Shown here: piece by piece, positions 51,314-60,396 of the stretch | Numbering within the stretch: position 1 is the first letter of the stretch | How the letters are laid out: the number at the start of each line of letters is the position of its first letter | Source: Thiodiazotropha sp040506705 | GTDB taxonomy: Bacteria > Pseudomonadota > Gammaproteobacteria > Chromatiales > Chromatiaceae | Reading direction: 5' to 3' | DNA length: 64,000 nucleotides | Assembly: GCA_040506705.1 (NCBI GenBank) | Contig: JBEVWG010000035.1 | Span: 1-64,000, forward strand | Position numbers and translations under genes: made by a program | The notes under the pieces: model-generated | What the model was told of the DNA's origin: nothing | The model's input: only the letters and a program-made list of their open reading frames with translations | The model's database searches: none

Positions 51314-51709
51314 ATGCTGAACTCTCTATTATCAAATTGGCGGGCGTTTAAGTTCCCCGCAATCATTACCCTGATTTTCATTGCAATACCGGGGTGCAGC
51401 TCTGCTCCCAAGCCTGTAGCTGAAATCTCAGCCGCTGAAACAGCCCTTATTGCTGTAGAGAGCGAAGAGGCCTCAAAACATGCACCCGTACGGATGGATC
51501 GTGCACGACAAAAGCTAAAACAAGCCAGGGCGGCGATGGCCAAAGAGAACTACAGTGAAGCCAAAAGACTTGCTGAAGAGGCTCAGGCTGATGCAGAACT
51601 GGCTCAGGCAATCACCGCAAAAGCGGAAACAGACATGGCCGTCAGCGAACTCGAAAACAGCATCAAGGTGCTACGTGAAGAGATCATGCGTGCCAGAAAA
51701 AGGCAGTGA
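51314..51709 (+). CDS. DUF4398 lipoprotein
   Basis: A 131-residue lipoprotein. The lipobox IPGC near residue 28 follows a hydrophobic helix. The mature part is an Ala/Glu/Lys-rich helical bundle (RARQKLKQARAAMAKENYSEAKRLAEEAQADAELA), typical of DUF4398, with a predicted coiled coil to the end. It precedes the OmpA-type lipoprotein by 40 bp and shares the helical domain with it, so the pair probably acts in one envelope complex. Confidence 0.82.
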   Translation: MLNSLLSNWRAFKFPAIITLIFIAIPGCSSAPKPVAEISAAETALIAVESEEASKHAPVRMDRARQKLKQARAAMAKENYSEAKRLAEEAQADAELAQAITAKAETDMAVSELENSIKVLREEIMRARKRQ

Positions 51710-51749
51710 TAGATCCATTTAAAAACAAGATTTATAGGGAGTACCCGCC

Positions 51750-52583
51750 ATGTCCCGGATTTTTTACAGTTTATTGATCTTTGCTGCCCTTGCGATAGTG
51801 CAAACAGGTTGCAGCACCATTCAGAAAAACCAAGCCCTTACTGACGCTGAGCAAGCCTTTGCAGAAGCAAAACAGGATGAACAGATTCTGCAGTATGCCT
51901 CAACAGAGCTTGAGAGAGCATCGAAGGCGCTGAACCGAGCAGCTTCTGCAGAAACAGAAGAGGATATGACCTCACTCGCCTATGTGAGTAGTACCCGCAT
52001 TGAATCAGCCCGTGCCATCGCCGCACGAAAAGCGGCCAATGCCAGACTTCAGGAGCTTGGGGATGTCAAAAACAAGGAGCGACTCAAGGCACGTGAAATA
52101 GAGATTCAACTCGAGCAGCAGGCAAAATCGCAGGCCCTTCGTGATAAAGAGGCCGCTCTGTTGGAAAGAGAGAGTGCCTTGGCAAAGGCTGAAGCGCTTC
52201 GCCGTGAACTTGAAGAGTTACAGGCCCTCAAGACCGAGCGCGGCATGGTCATGACCCTGGGGGACGTGCTTTTCTCAACAGGTAAGACCGAGCTTCTTCC
52301 CGGCGCAATGAACACCATCGATAAACTCGCTGCGTTTCTACAGGAGTATCCTGAAAAAACAGTTTTAGTCGAAGGACACACAGATAACGTAGGCACTGAT
52401 GAATTCAATATGGATCTCTCAGAAAGACGGGCCCTATCGGTAAAAGAAGCACTGATCCAGGTCGGTGTCGATGCGTCAAGGATTGATACACTTGGCTTGG
52501 GTGAGACCTCCCCCATCACCGACAATTCAACCTCTGCTGGACGCTTGAAGAATCGTCGGGTGGAGATAGTCATTCGCGACTGA
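51750..52583 (+). CDS. OmpA-family lipoprotein with DUF4398-like helical domain
   Basis: A 277-residue outer-membrane lipoprotein. Lipobox VQTGC is at about residues 17-21. A helical DUF4398-like region and a long coiled coil (about 25-165) lead to an OmpA peptidoglycan-binding domain (VLFSTGKTELLPGAMN, VEGHTDNVGTDEFN, LSERRALSVKEAL, NRRVEIVI). It tethers the outer membrane to the cell wall. Confidence 0.9.
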   Translation: MSRIFYSLLIFAALAIVQTGCSTIQKNQALTDAEQAFAEAKQDEQILQYASTELERASKALNRAASAETEEDMTSLAYVSSTRIESARAIAARKAANARLQELGDVKNKERLKAREIEIQLEQQAKSQALRDKEAALLERESALAKAEALRRELEELQALKTERGMVMTLGDVLFSTGKTELLPGAMNTIDKLAAFLQEYPEKTVLVEGHTDNVGTDEFNMDLSERRALSVKEALIQVGVDASRIDTLGLGETSPITDNSTSAGRLKNRRVEIVIRD

Positions 52584-52589
52584 TTGCTT

Positions 52590-52616
52590 TTTTGGTGGGG
52601 CCCTGCCCCACCAAAA
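52590..52616. repeat. REP-like GGTGGGGC palindrome
   Basis: TTTTGGTGGGGC (52590-52601) and GCCCCACCAAAA (52605-52616) form a perfect 12-bp stem with a three-base loop, seven bases after the OmpA-lipoprotein stop. It belongs to the same palindrome family as the copies at 52976-52994 and 61043-61102. Confidence 0.65.
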
Positions 52617-52634
52617 GGCTTATATTAGGATTTA

Positions 52635-52928
52635 GCTAACGCAAAGAAAGTTTCGATTGTTGGAAATTCCGGCTCAGGAAAATCTACCCTATCCAGAGTG
52701 ATTGGAAAGGCATTAGAAATTGAGGTTTTCACTGTAGACAAAATCTATTGGCAGCATGGATGGAAGCAAACACCTCACGAAGAATCTAAGAAAATTCATG
52801 ATGCATGGTTGAATTCGGATTCGTGGATTATAGATGGTGTTGGGCACTGGGAAGAGATGCAACAAAGACTACTTCAATCTAAGGGAACAACCATTACCTG
52901 CGGGCTGCGCCTTGCACTCACGGCTTGA
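52635..52928 (+). pseudogene. Truncated adenylate-kinase-like P-loop protein
   Basis: The frame reads KKVSIVGNSGSGKSTLSRVIGKALEIEVF, then DKIYWQHGWKQTP and SWIIDGVGHWEEMQQRLLQ, the N-terminal half of the adenylate-kinase-like (DNA topology modulation-type) P-loop family. No start codon is found after the preceding stop, and homology breaks off near 52895 where the frame passes into unrelated sequence with a stop at 52926. The gene is dead at both ends. Confidence 0.75.
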
Positions 52929-52975
52929 GCGGCTTTCTAAATACAGGGTTTATATGACGCACCACACTAGGATAG

Positions 52976-52994
52976 GGTGGGGCCATGCCCCACC
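52976..52994. repeat. REP-like GGTGGGGC palindrome
   Basis: GGTGGGGC-CAT-GCCCCACC, 19 bp, preceded by ATAG. It is identical in core to the pair at 61043-61102 and lies just downstream of the kinase-like pseudogene. Confidence 0.6.
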
Positions 52995-53072
52995 AAATGC
53001 CATCTTGAAACGAAAGGTGCAGCAGGACTGCACCATAGGGATTCCAGATTGAATATTTCTTTTTAGGAAGAC

Positions 53073-53100
53073 AAAAAAAAGCCGCCTGTTAAGGCGGCTC
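53073..53100 (-). terminator. Intrinsic terminator after the PEP-CTERM gene
   Basis: On the minus strand GAGCCGCC and GGCGGC form a GC-rich stem with a six-base loop, followed by eight U. It lies about 50 bp after the PEP-CTERM gene stop. Confidence 0.9.
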
Positions 53101-53147
53101 AATGATGGAGTTCTAAAGGAGGAGAACTTTCAACATAAAACTTTAGG

Positions 53148-53807
53148 CTACTTCTTTTTACGAGCGAGTCTGCTGGCACCAATACCAACCAGTCCAAGTC
53201 CAAGAAGTGCAATCGTGCTGGGCTCAGGTACGCTGACCTGGAAATTCTGAACAACCTTGTCACCACGCTCGACGACATCAACCATAGGTGCATTGAAATC
53301 CTGACCAATGAAGATGCCAGTCGCTTCAACCGGTGAAGTGCTCGGCGTTAGGTCAGTAAAGTTGGTGCTCCAAAGGCTGAAGTTCAGCACTGCATAATAT
53401 TGGGTGTTAAGTGAAAAATTGAAACCGTCGTAACCGGATCCTGCAAAGCCATCAAAGTTGATGAAATCTTCAATACCGCCTACATCCTGGAACACATAGG
53501 TCGCATCACTCTGTCTGGATTCGAAACGAACATCGACAACGCTACCACTAGCAAGGTCGGTTAGGGCTACTTGGCCACCCCAGTCACCACGAAGCACTGT
53601 ACCAAAATCATTACCGGTCCAACGAACAGCCCATTCATCATAGGTGTCGTTGCTCCAGATGTAGTAGCCAGCAGCATTGCTGGCAGCACCACCAGGATTG
53701 GTGCGGAAGTCGGCCGCTGTTTCGCCACTATAGATAGGCAGCGCCTGGGTCACAGTGGATAAGCAAAGAGCAGTGAATGCCAAAGCCGATAGTATGATTT
53801 TTTTCAT
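53148..53807 (-). CDS. PEP-CTERM sorting domain protein
   Basis: A 219-residue exported protein with signal peptide MKKIILSALAFTALCLSTVTQA and C-terminal VPEPSTIALLGLGLVGIG followed by RLARKKK, the PEP-CTERM sorting signal recognised by exosortase (anchor for biofilm or exopolysaccharide). The mature part is beta-rich (PSTSPVEATGIFIGQDFNAP). No exosortase gene is in the window. It is monocistronic. Confidence 0.93.
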   Translation of the reverse strand: MKKIILSALAFTALCLSTVTQALPIYSGETAADFRTNPGGAASNAAGYYIWSNDTYDEWAVRWTGNDFGTVLRGDWGGQVALTDLASGSVVDVRFESRQSDATYVFQDVGGIEDFINFDGFAGSGYDGFNFSLNTQYYAVLNFSLWSTNFTDLTPSTSPVEATGIFIGQDFNAPMVDVVERGDKVVQNFQVSVPEPSTIALLGLGLVGIGASRLARKKK

Positions 53808-53995
53808 GACTCTTAAACCTCAAAACAAAATACGTCGTGTTATACCTGGACTCTTAAGCATTCTGCATGCCAATATTTTTAAGTCATTGATTACAAGCAG
53901 AATAAAACTTAAATTCCTGGTAAGGTTTTAAGTCAATGTAAATAATACCGACACCCAGCAGCTCTCTATAAAAGGGGGGTGTGGCTTGATCAGAG

Positions 53996-55018
53996 TTAAC
54001 CTAACATTGCCGCGTAACCCCGTGTACCGGGATTACTGTCGAGGACAATCTTCATGGTCATAGTTAAAGGAACTGAGAGAAACATGCCTACTGGTCCTAA
54101 AATCCACCCCCAGAAGACCAAGGATATAAAGACAATCAATGGCGACAATCCAAGCCCCTTGCCCATAAAACGGGGCTCAATGCCATTACCTACCACGCTG
54201 TTGATAATTAAATAACCCACAGCTGTCCATACAGCCAGCTGGGGGCCCAATTGAATAAGTGCCAGAAGTACTGCTGGCACAGAGGCAATGATTGAACCTA
54301 TGTTGGGTACGTAATTGAAAAGAAATGCCAATGTGCCCCATAGCAGTGGATAGTCCACACCAAGAAGTGCCAGCAATACCGCCACCAAAACGCCAGTCAA
54401 CAGACTGGTCGAGGTTTTAATCACCATATAGCGCTTAATACTGGATGTGATTGCCTCTACTCTGGCAAGAGAACGCTCAGGACTCTCGGCATGATTTTTT
54501 AATTTGGTCTGAAAGGAACTCGCTTCAAAAAGCATGAAAATAACAGTGATCAGAATCAGGAAGGCCTGTGTCAGTACATTCCCCAGACTACCCATCAAAC
54601 TACCCGCCAATGCCATTGCTTTAGAGGGATCAAAATAGGTTGTCATGGCATTCAGCTTCAGCTCGATACCCTGCTGCCCCAGCCAAGCCACAAATTTGGC
54701 ACTTTGCTGCTTCAGCACCTCCTGATAGCTTGGAAGATTAGCGGTAAAGTCATCCAGCGAGCCACCAACCAGCCACGCAAGCATCAGACCAATAACAATA
54801 ATCATCCCCACCACTGAGACCATCGCCAATCCACCAGGAACCCCTTTATCTTTTAGATAGAAGAGTGGTGGGGCCGCAATCACCGCAATGAACAAGGATA
54901 GTAAAAATGGTATAAGCAGTGTTACGGCTGCTTTCATACCCGCCACGATGACTACGAAGGCAGCTGCAGAGAGGAGAAATCTGGTGGTAGGCGAGAGCGC
55001 GTGATATTCCTCATTCAT
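53996..55018 (-). CDS. AI-2E family (PerM-like) inner-membrane permease
   Basis: A 340-residue polytopic membrane protein with about eight hydrophobic segments. It has the family's conserved LLWGTLAFLFNYVPNIGSIIA and a GNGIEPRFMGKGLGLSPLIVF block. Members export small molecules or autoinducer-2; the substrate cannot be told here. A 15-bp gap separates it from the upstream lipoprotein gene, so they may be co-transcribed. Confidence 0.9.
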   Translation of the reverse strand: MNEEYHALSPTTRFLLSAAAFVVIVAGMKAAVTLLIPFLLSLFIAVIAAPPLFYLKDKGVPGGLAMVSVVGMIIVIGLMLAWLVGGSLDDFTANLPSYQEVLKQQSAKFVAWLGQQGIELKLNAMTTYFDPSKAMALAGSLMGSLGNVLTQAFLILITVIFMLFEASSFQTKLKNHAESPERSLARVEAITSSIKRYMVIKTSTSLLTGVLVAVLLALLGVDYPLLWGTLAFLFNYVPNIGSIIASVPAVLLALIQLGPQLAVWTAVGYLIINSVVGNGIEPRFMGKGLGLSPLIVFISLVFWGWILGPVGMFLSVPLTMTMKIVLDSNPGTRGYAAMLG

Positions 55019-55033
55019 AGCCTTCAGGTGCCT

Positions 55034-55432
55034 CTATTTATACTCTGGAACCGGACTGTATAAATGCCAGGTCTCTGCCTCTTCGTCATAGCGCCACTCC
55101 TGTTTATCACTAACCTCTCTAAGTACCTGGGTATCCTGAAAAACAAATTGGATGATGACTGTTTGAATAGCCAGATCCTCACCAAGCATGGTAGGACCCT
55201 GTACCACTTCATAGTGGGTCACCTTGAGATTTCTGGATACAGGTTTGTACTCTTTATCCTTGTGCTCAGGGGGGAGGAAATTGTGCACCTGCTGGCCCGA
55301 TGTCCAACGCACTGAAGCCTCATAACGACGTAGAACATTTTCCAGGGTTTCAGCCCGCTTGTGTTCACCCAATGTCTGACAAGCTGTCAAGAGGATGAAA
55401 AATGGGATAAGGAAATATTTTAATCTAATCAC
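55034..55432 (-). CDS. Small lipoprotein of unknown function
   Basis: A 132-residue lipoprotein with lipobox LLTAC at about residue 18. The mature part is a compact alpha/beta domain (ENVLRRYEASVRWTSGQQV, ALENT-type strands, EWRYDEEAETWHLYSPVP). I have seen similar small lipoproteins upstream of PerM-like genes, but function is unknown. Confidence 0.75.
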   Translation of the reverse strand: MIRLKYFLIPFFILLTACQTLGEHKRAETLENVLRRYEASVRWTSGQQVHNFLPPEHKDKEYKPVSRNLKVTHYEVVQGPTMLGEDLAIQTVIIQFVFQDTQVLREVSDKQEWRYDEEAETWHLYSPVPEYK

Positions 55433-55490
55433 AGGCCGGCTCCTAAATACATTAGCCTAAGATAATTCAGCGTATCTATGAGAGTCTCAT

Positions 55491-56099
55491 CTATACCACA
55501 CGGTTGGGAATTACACCCCTCTGCTCCAGGGCCTCAACAATCTCACTGACACAAGCCTCCACCTCTTTATTCGCCGTTTGTATGGTGATCTCTGGTTTAA
55601 CAGGTGGCTCATAGGGAGATGAGATTCCTGTGAACTCCTTGATCTCTCCGGCTCTCGCTTTTTTATAGAGCCCTTTTACATCTCGTGTCTCACAGACCTC
55701 CAGCGGACAGTCGACATAAACCTCAATGAAATCCCCATGGGGGAAGAGGCCCCGGGCTCGATCCCTATCTTCACGGATGGGTGAAATAAAAGCTGTCAGT
55801 GATATCACACCGGCATCGACGAAGAGCTTTGCCATCTCACCGATACGGCGAATATTTTCAGTACGATCCTCCACACTGAAACCAAGATCCCGACAGAGTC
55901 CATGACGTACATTGTCACCATCAAAAACGTAGGTACGACATCCCCGCTGAAAAAGCTCCTCTTCCAGTGCGTGAGCCAGGGTCGATTTTCCCGATCCAGA
56001 CAAGCCGGTAAACCAAAGGAGTTTAGCCCGGTGTTTATTCACTTTTTCCCGTCGTTCCCGGGTGACTGTAGCTTGGTGCCAGACGATATTATTTTGCAT
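55491..56099 (-). CDS. cysC: Adenylylsulfate (APS) kinase
   Basis: A 202-residue cytoplasmic kinase converting APS to PAPS. P-loop GLSGSGKS is at 32-39, then FDGDNVRHGLCRDLGF, the substrate-binding FISPIREDRDRAR and KGLYKKARAGEIKEFTGI. Length matches single-domain CysC. No sulfate adenylyltransferase genes (cysDN) are adjacent, so it may serve sulfation rather than a local assimilation operon. Confidence 0.95.
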   Translation of the reverse strand: MQNNIVWHQATVTRERREKVNKHRAKLLWFTGLSGSGKSTLAHALEEELFQRGCRTYVFDGDNVRHGLCRDLGFSVEDRTENIRRIGEMAKLFVDAGVISLTAFISPIREDRDRARGLFPHGDFIEVYVDCPLEVCETRDVKGLYKKARAGEIKEFTGISSPYEPPVKPEITIQTANKEVEACVSEIVEALEQRGVIPNRVV

Positions 56100-56332
56100 T
56101 GAGATCCATCTTTCCTGATTGGAAGAAAACCATACCGCGTAAGTTAGCAGAGATGATATTTATTTGTAAGCTCAAGACATTAAACCACCGCAACTACCCA
56201 TCAACACTGACATAGCCATGTTCAGTCCAAGTGTTCCTGACAAACCACCTCGAAACCTTTGGATTTATCCGCCCTCTCACTGAGCAAGACTGATACAATG
56301 AGCGGCTTTTACAACAACTAAAAAACGACACC

Positions 56333-57532
56333 ATGGAACAAACTGACCGGGAACCCATAAAGGAAATCCTTCTGGGAGAAAGCAAAATCACCCTTCTGGG
56401 GACAGCCCATGTCTCACGAAGCAGTGCTGAGAAGGTTCAGGAGCTGCTGAACTCCGGTGACTATGATGCCGTCGCGGTAGAACTCTGCCCAAGTCGGTTC
56501 AATGCACTGATCAATCCGGATGATCTGGCAAAGATGGATCTGTTCAAGGTGGTCAAACAGGGCAGGGTGATGATGGTGATGGCCAATCTCGCCCTGGGCG
56601 CCTATCAGCAAAGGCTCGCCAACCAGTTTGGCATCGCACCTGGTGCTGAGCAAAGGGAAGCGATACGCATAGCTCAGGAATCGAACCAACCCCTGTTATT
56701 GATCGACCGGGAAATCAGTACCACGCTGAAGCGGGTTGCCGGAAACCTCTCCTGGTGGAAACGTCTGACTCTGTTTACCGGACTGCTAGCAAGCATCCTC
56801 TCAAAGGATGATGTTACAGAAGAGGAGATCGAACATCTCAAAGAGGGAGATATTCTTGAGACCACATTTGCAGAGTTTGCAGAGGATCGCCAGGATCTCT
56901 ATCTGCCTTTGATCGACGAGCGGGATCGCTATATGGCGGCACGACTCAGGCAAGAGATCGAAGAGCAGGGTCATGAGAATCTGCTGGTGGTCATCGGCGC
57001 AGGACATATGAATGGTATTGCCAACTATCTCCAGCAATCCGATCAAACCAACCCCACAGAAACCATTTCACAACTCGAGCAGGAACCCAAGCCCAGTTCC
57101 TGGCCTAAGCTGATCCCCTGGCTGATTGTCGTTTTGGTGTTGAGCGGATTCGCTATCGGCTTCAGCCGCAGCCCCGAACTGGGTTGGGAGCTTATCGCTG
57201 ATTGGGTGTTGATCAATGGTGGCCTATCCGCCTTGGGCGCACTGCTGGCAGTCGCCCACCCATTGACCATCCTGACCGCTTTTCTTGCGGCCCCACTGAC
57301 TTCACTCAATCCGGCGGTAGGTGCCGGCATGGTGACTGCCATGGCAGAAGTTTTTCTTCGTAAACCCACTGTGGCCGACTTCAGTCAATTGCGAGACGAC
57401 ACCACCAGCGCCAAGGGTTGGTGGCGAAACCGGGTCTCCCGGACACTGCTGGTATTCCTTTTCAGCACAATTGGCTCGGCTGCAGGCACCTATATTGCGG
57501 GCTTCAGGATATTTGGCCGTCTGGTTGATTAA
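56333..57532 (+). CDS. TraB/GumN family membrane protein
   Basis: A 399-residue protein. The N-terminal TIKI/TraB-type domain has ITLLGTAHVSRSSAEKVQEL, VAVELCPSRFNAL and VIGAGHMNGI, matching the family's GTAH and GxGH motifs of a proposed metalloprotease. The C-terminal third has several transmembrane helices (about 250-390). Usual length. It is alone on the plus strand between minus-strand genes. Confidence 0.9.
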   Translation: MEQTDREPIKEILLGESKITLLGTAHVSRSSAEKVQELLNSGDYDAVAVELCPSRFNALINPDDLAKMDLFKVVKQGRVMMVMANLALGAYQQRLANQFGIAPGAEQREAIRIAQESNQPLLLIDREISTTLKRVAGNLSWWKRLTLFTGLLASILSKDDVTEEEIEHLKEGDILETTFAEFAEDRQDLYLPLIDERDRYMAARLRQEIEEQGHENLLVVIGAGHMNGIANYLQQSDQTNPTETISQLEQEPKPSSWPKLIPWLIVVLVLSGFAIGFSRSPELGWELIADWVLINGGLSALGALLAVAHPLTILTAFLAAPLTSLNPAVGAGMVTAMAEVFLRKPTVADFSQLRDDTTSAKGWWRNRVSRTLLVFLFSTIGSAAGTYIAGFRIFGRLVD

Positions 57533-57553
57533 GGCTGGATTTCTACTCGCAGA

Positions 57554-57979
57554 TCATTTTGCTGAGAAGCTCTCAGCAAAATGGTATCCGGTTTTTTTCA
57601 CACCTTCCCGCTCATAAAAGCGGTGCGCGTCCAGTCTCTGCAGCCCTGAGTCGAGATGCATCTGATCGCATCCCTCTCTTTCGGCTTCCATTTTCAACCA
57701 GGCCAACAGTGCTGCCCCATGCCCCTTGGAACGCTGATCCACTGATGTGACCAAATCATCGATATATAGAAAACGACCCCAGGCAAGATTTTCAGAGATT
57801 CGATACCCTGCAACAGAGACTGGCTGATTATCTGTCAAAACTGCAACAAGCCGATAACCCATCTTCTGTTGTTTTCGCACCTGGGCAACAAATGATCTCG
57901 CTTCGATATCTGGCCGCAATATTTGCATTACCGGATAACAATTTTCAATTTCTCTATCCGTCTCGACAACTCTAATCAT
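57554..57979 (-). CDS. GNAT family acetyltransferase
   Basis: A 141-residue N-acetyltransferase: LYIDDLVTSVDQRSKGHGAALL contains the acetyl-CoA-binding Q/RxxGxG/A motif (RSKGHGAALL), and RLDAHRFYEREGVKKTGYHF is the C-terminal motif B. The substrate is unknown. MITE copy B begins 14 bp upstream of the start and could affect its promoter. Confidence 0.9.
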   Translation of the reverse strand: MIRVVETDREIENCYPVMQILRPDIEARSFVAQVRKQQKMGYRLVAVLTDNQPVSVAGYRISENLAWGRFLYIDDLVTSVDQRSKGHGAALLAWLKMEAEREGCDQMHLDSGLQRLDAHRFYEREGVKKTGYHFAESFSAK

Positions 57980-57992
57980 ATCTGCTGTTTAA

Positions 57993-58227
57993 CCTAAAAA
58001 GATCAGTTGGGCAGCGTGAAGTGTGCGTTTGTGGTGGTGCAGGGCAAGGCGCAACGACGCGGAATAGCCCGCTATTCCAAGGAGTTGCAACGCCGCCATG
58101 CGCCGCCACAAACGTGCAATTCATGCTGTAGCGTGATTCACCCAACAGGTGACCATGTGCATCGAAGTTATTTTCTAAAAATCAGGAACCTGCTATTAGA
58201 ATGGAGCGGTCAACTGATTTTTTTAGG
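57993..58227 (+). mobile_element. MITE copy B (235 bp)
   Basis: The terminal repeats are as in copy A, with TTTAA on both sides (57988-57992 and 58228-58232). Sequence identity with copy A is high, except for the 52-base segment missing here. The interior palindrome (GCGTTTGTGG / CCACAAACG and GGAATAG-CCCG-CTATTCC) is preserved. The right terminal repeat overlaps the last codons of cca. Confidence 0.85.
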
Positions 58228-59442
58228 TTTAACCGATGACATTACTGTTTTAATTTGCTCAATACGTGCTCGGCGAATCGCCTCACCAAGCAGTGGACCA
58301 ACAATGCCTTTTGGAAAATCACCCGGCACCACTTGCAGAGCAGCCTGATAGGCGCTGATCAGATCCTTTGCCTGGGGATAAGCGCGTTGTTCAAACCCTT
58401 TTCGGCCCTGGAAATCTGCCGTACAAACGATAATAAACCATTCAAGGTTCTGCGGTTTTCTAAATGCATCCAACCCTTGCAGTAACTGCAAGATTGTTTT
58501 CGGCCTCAGTTCATATAGACGGTGAAGATGGGTATGGAAAGTTGCACAGCGCTCAGCCAGGTCACGAAAACCAGCTGGTGCTTTAAGGCGCTTACAGAGA
58601 GACTTTATAACTTTTGCTCCCCGCATCTCATGCCCATGGTGACTCGGCAGAATATCCTTGGATGTGGTTGCCTTACCCAGGTCATGGGTCAGGGCAGCAA
58701 ATCGAACCTCCAGGGCATCACTCAAACGACAAGCCGTTGCCAGCGCCATCATGGTATGAACCCCGCAATCCACTTCAGGATGCCAGTTTTGAGGTTGAGG
58801 AATCCCCCAAAGTGCGTCTATTTCAGGAAAAATATGGCTCAAGACGTCCATCTCTCGCAAACACTCAAAGAAACGTTGCGGCTGTACCTCGGCCAGAGAC
58901 TTCACCAGCTCCTGCCAGACCCGTTCAGCAACCAGGTTATCCAGCTCTCCCGCCTCAGCCATCGATTGAACCAACTGTTTTGTCTCAGCTGCCACCTGAA
59001 AATTGAGGTCACTGTAGCGGGCCACAAATCGGGCCAGTCGAAGCACCCGTATCGGATCTTCCCTGAATGAATCGGAGGCATGGCGTAACAAGCCATTGTG
59101 TAAATCTTCAACACCGTTAAAGGGGTCGAACAGTTGCCCTGACTCATCCTCAGCAATGGCATTGATGGTTAAATCGCGACGACCAAGATCCTCTTCAAGG
59201 GTAACACCTGGCTCGGCGATGACTTCACCACGCTGATGGTGTTGTGTTCTGCATGCGCGAGCGAGTGCATACTCTTCATGAGTTTCTGGATGGAGAAAAA
59301 CTGGAAACTCCTGACCAACCTGACGATATCCCAAAGCTTGCATATCTGCTGGGGATGCCCCAACAACCAAATAGTCTCTTTCTGTAACGACTCTACCTAG
59401 TAGCCGATCTCTGACAGCACCACCAACAAGATAGATCTGCAT
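58210..59442 (-). CDS. cca: CCA tRNA nucleotidyltransferase with HD domain
   Basis: Adds or repairs the tRNA 3' CCA end. It opens with YLVGGAVRDRLLGRVVTERDYLVVG (the catalytic carboxylate pair is Glu-x-Asp), followed by RRDLTINAIAEDE and EDPIRVLRLARF, and a phosphohydrolase HD domain (ALTHDLGKATT). About 410 aa matches the multifunctional gammaproteobacterial form. The final residues KPKKIS and the TGA stop are read from the right terminal repeat of MITE copy B, so the original C-terminus has been replaced. The start overlaps the DUF4124 gene stop. Confidence 0.94.
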   Translation of the reverse strand: MQIYLVGGAVRDRLLGRVVTERDYLVVGASPADMQALGYRQVGQEFPVFLHPETHEEYALARACRTQHHQRGEVIAEPGVTLEEDLGRRDLTINAIAEDESGQLFDPFNGVEDLHNGLLRHASDSFREDPIRVLRLARFVARYSDLNFQVAAETKQLVQSMAEAGELDNLVAERVWQELVKSLAEVQPQRFFECLREMDVLSHIFPEIDALWGIPQPQNWHPEVDCGVHTMMALATACRLSDALEVRFAALTHDLGKATTSKDILPSHHGHEMRGAKVIKSLCKRLKAPAGFRDLAERCATFHTHLHRLYELRPKTILQLLQGLDAFRKPQNLEWFIIVCTADFQGRKGFEQRAYPQAKDLISAYQAALQVVPGDFPKGIVGPLLGEAIRRARIEQIKTVMSSVKPKKIS

Positions 59443-59909
59443 CAGTAACCACGTAGCGACTTGTAACGTTTTCTCGCCTCTTCCAACTCCTTCTCAGCTT
59501 TTTTTACACGCTCGTAGTAATCAGGCTTGATGAAACTCTTGCCCCCCTGCAGGGTTTGGCGGTCATCATCACCAATCTCCTGCATTTCACTGAGTCTCTT
59601 CTCAGCCTCTTCAACCTCTTTCTTAGCCTCGCCGAGTCGCTCCTTGCCTGAAGTCTGTGCCTCAAGTCGTTTTTCCCGCGCCTCCTCCATCGCTTTACGG
59701 ATGGCTTTATTGCGTTCCATGGCTTCGCTGATCGACTCTTCAGAAGGCCCAGGATGTATTTCGATCTTCTCGACTTCAGATGGGTTGGCCGAGGGGGAGT
59801 CGGTGTAGGTTATATTGCCCTCCTCATCCACAGTACGAAAAACCTCAGCCTGTAGAGTCAGCGGGACGACCACCATTGCGATCAGTACTGGATAGAATTG
59901 CTTGACCAT
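59442..59909 (-). CDS. DUF4124 domain exported protein
   Basis: A 155-residue protein with a signal peptide ending at LTLQAEVF. The N-terminal DUF4124 segment EVFRTVDEEGNITYTDSPS is followed by a long charged coiled coil (about 55-150) rich in Glu, Lys and Arg. It is likely a periplasmic envelope protein of unknown role. It overlaps cca by one base and is probably co-transcribed. Confidence 0.85.
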   Translation of the reverse strand: MVKQFYPVLIAMVVVPLTLQAEVFRTVDEEGNITYTDSPSANPSEVEKIEIHPGPSEESISEAMERNKAIRKAMEEAREKRLEAQTSGKERLGEAKKEVEEAEKRLSEMQEIGDDDRQTLQGGKSFIKPDYYERVKKAEKELEEARKRYKSLRGY

Positions 59910-60396
59910 AATAGTTCCCTTATTCGGGTGACCTCTCTAATGGTTAGACATCAATTAGATGATATTTTCGCATATCACAATAGACAGCATCATCTGTTTA
60001 TACGTTCTAATCAATGGGCAAATAGAAGAATTGCTCTCAATCAGTAGATGAGAGCCAGGCGGCGACTACAACTACTCCGACAGGCGATGATCTGCTCAGT
60101 AAGGCCAGAAAAATCGACTGTTCCGGCCTTTTGCACTATCGCTGATGCAAACCCAGGAAAAAAAAGCCTGAATTTAGGTTTAAAAGATCCACTTTTGTCC
60201 TCCAAGCCTGATAAATTATGGCCCAGGTGATCCAAACTACTGGATAGCTCTTTGTATAGAACAAGGTTCCAGTTATGACTCAACCTAAATAGGTGACAGC
60301 TGCTAAGCTAAGCAACACGCCTATCGATACCAATCGATCGGCTATTCAGGCAGCTTGGCAGAATACCCTAGCCTTCACTTTCGGGGAGACTTTAGC
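59910..60396. other. Non-coding gap before the PilZ gene
   Basis: This 487-bp region between divergent genes holds both promoters. An 80-codon minus-strand frame (60041-60283) has no recognisable start signal or family resemblance and is not counted as a gene. No RNA gene or repeat is apparent. Confidence 0.3.

Noticed and set aside
58210..59442. Glu-x-Asp rather than Asp-x-Asp in the Cca active site
   Set aside because: I recall this variant in other gammaproteobacterial Cca proteins, so it is not reported as unusual.
60041..60283. 80-codon minus-strand ORF
   Set aside because: No Shine-Dalgarno, no family resemblance and biased composition; probably chance.
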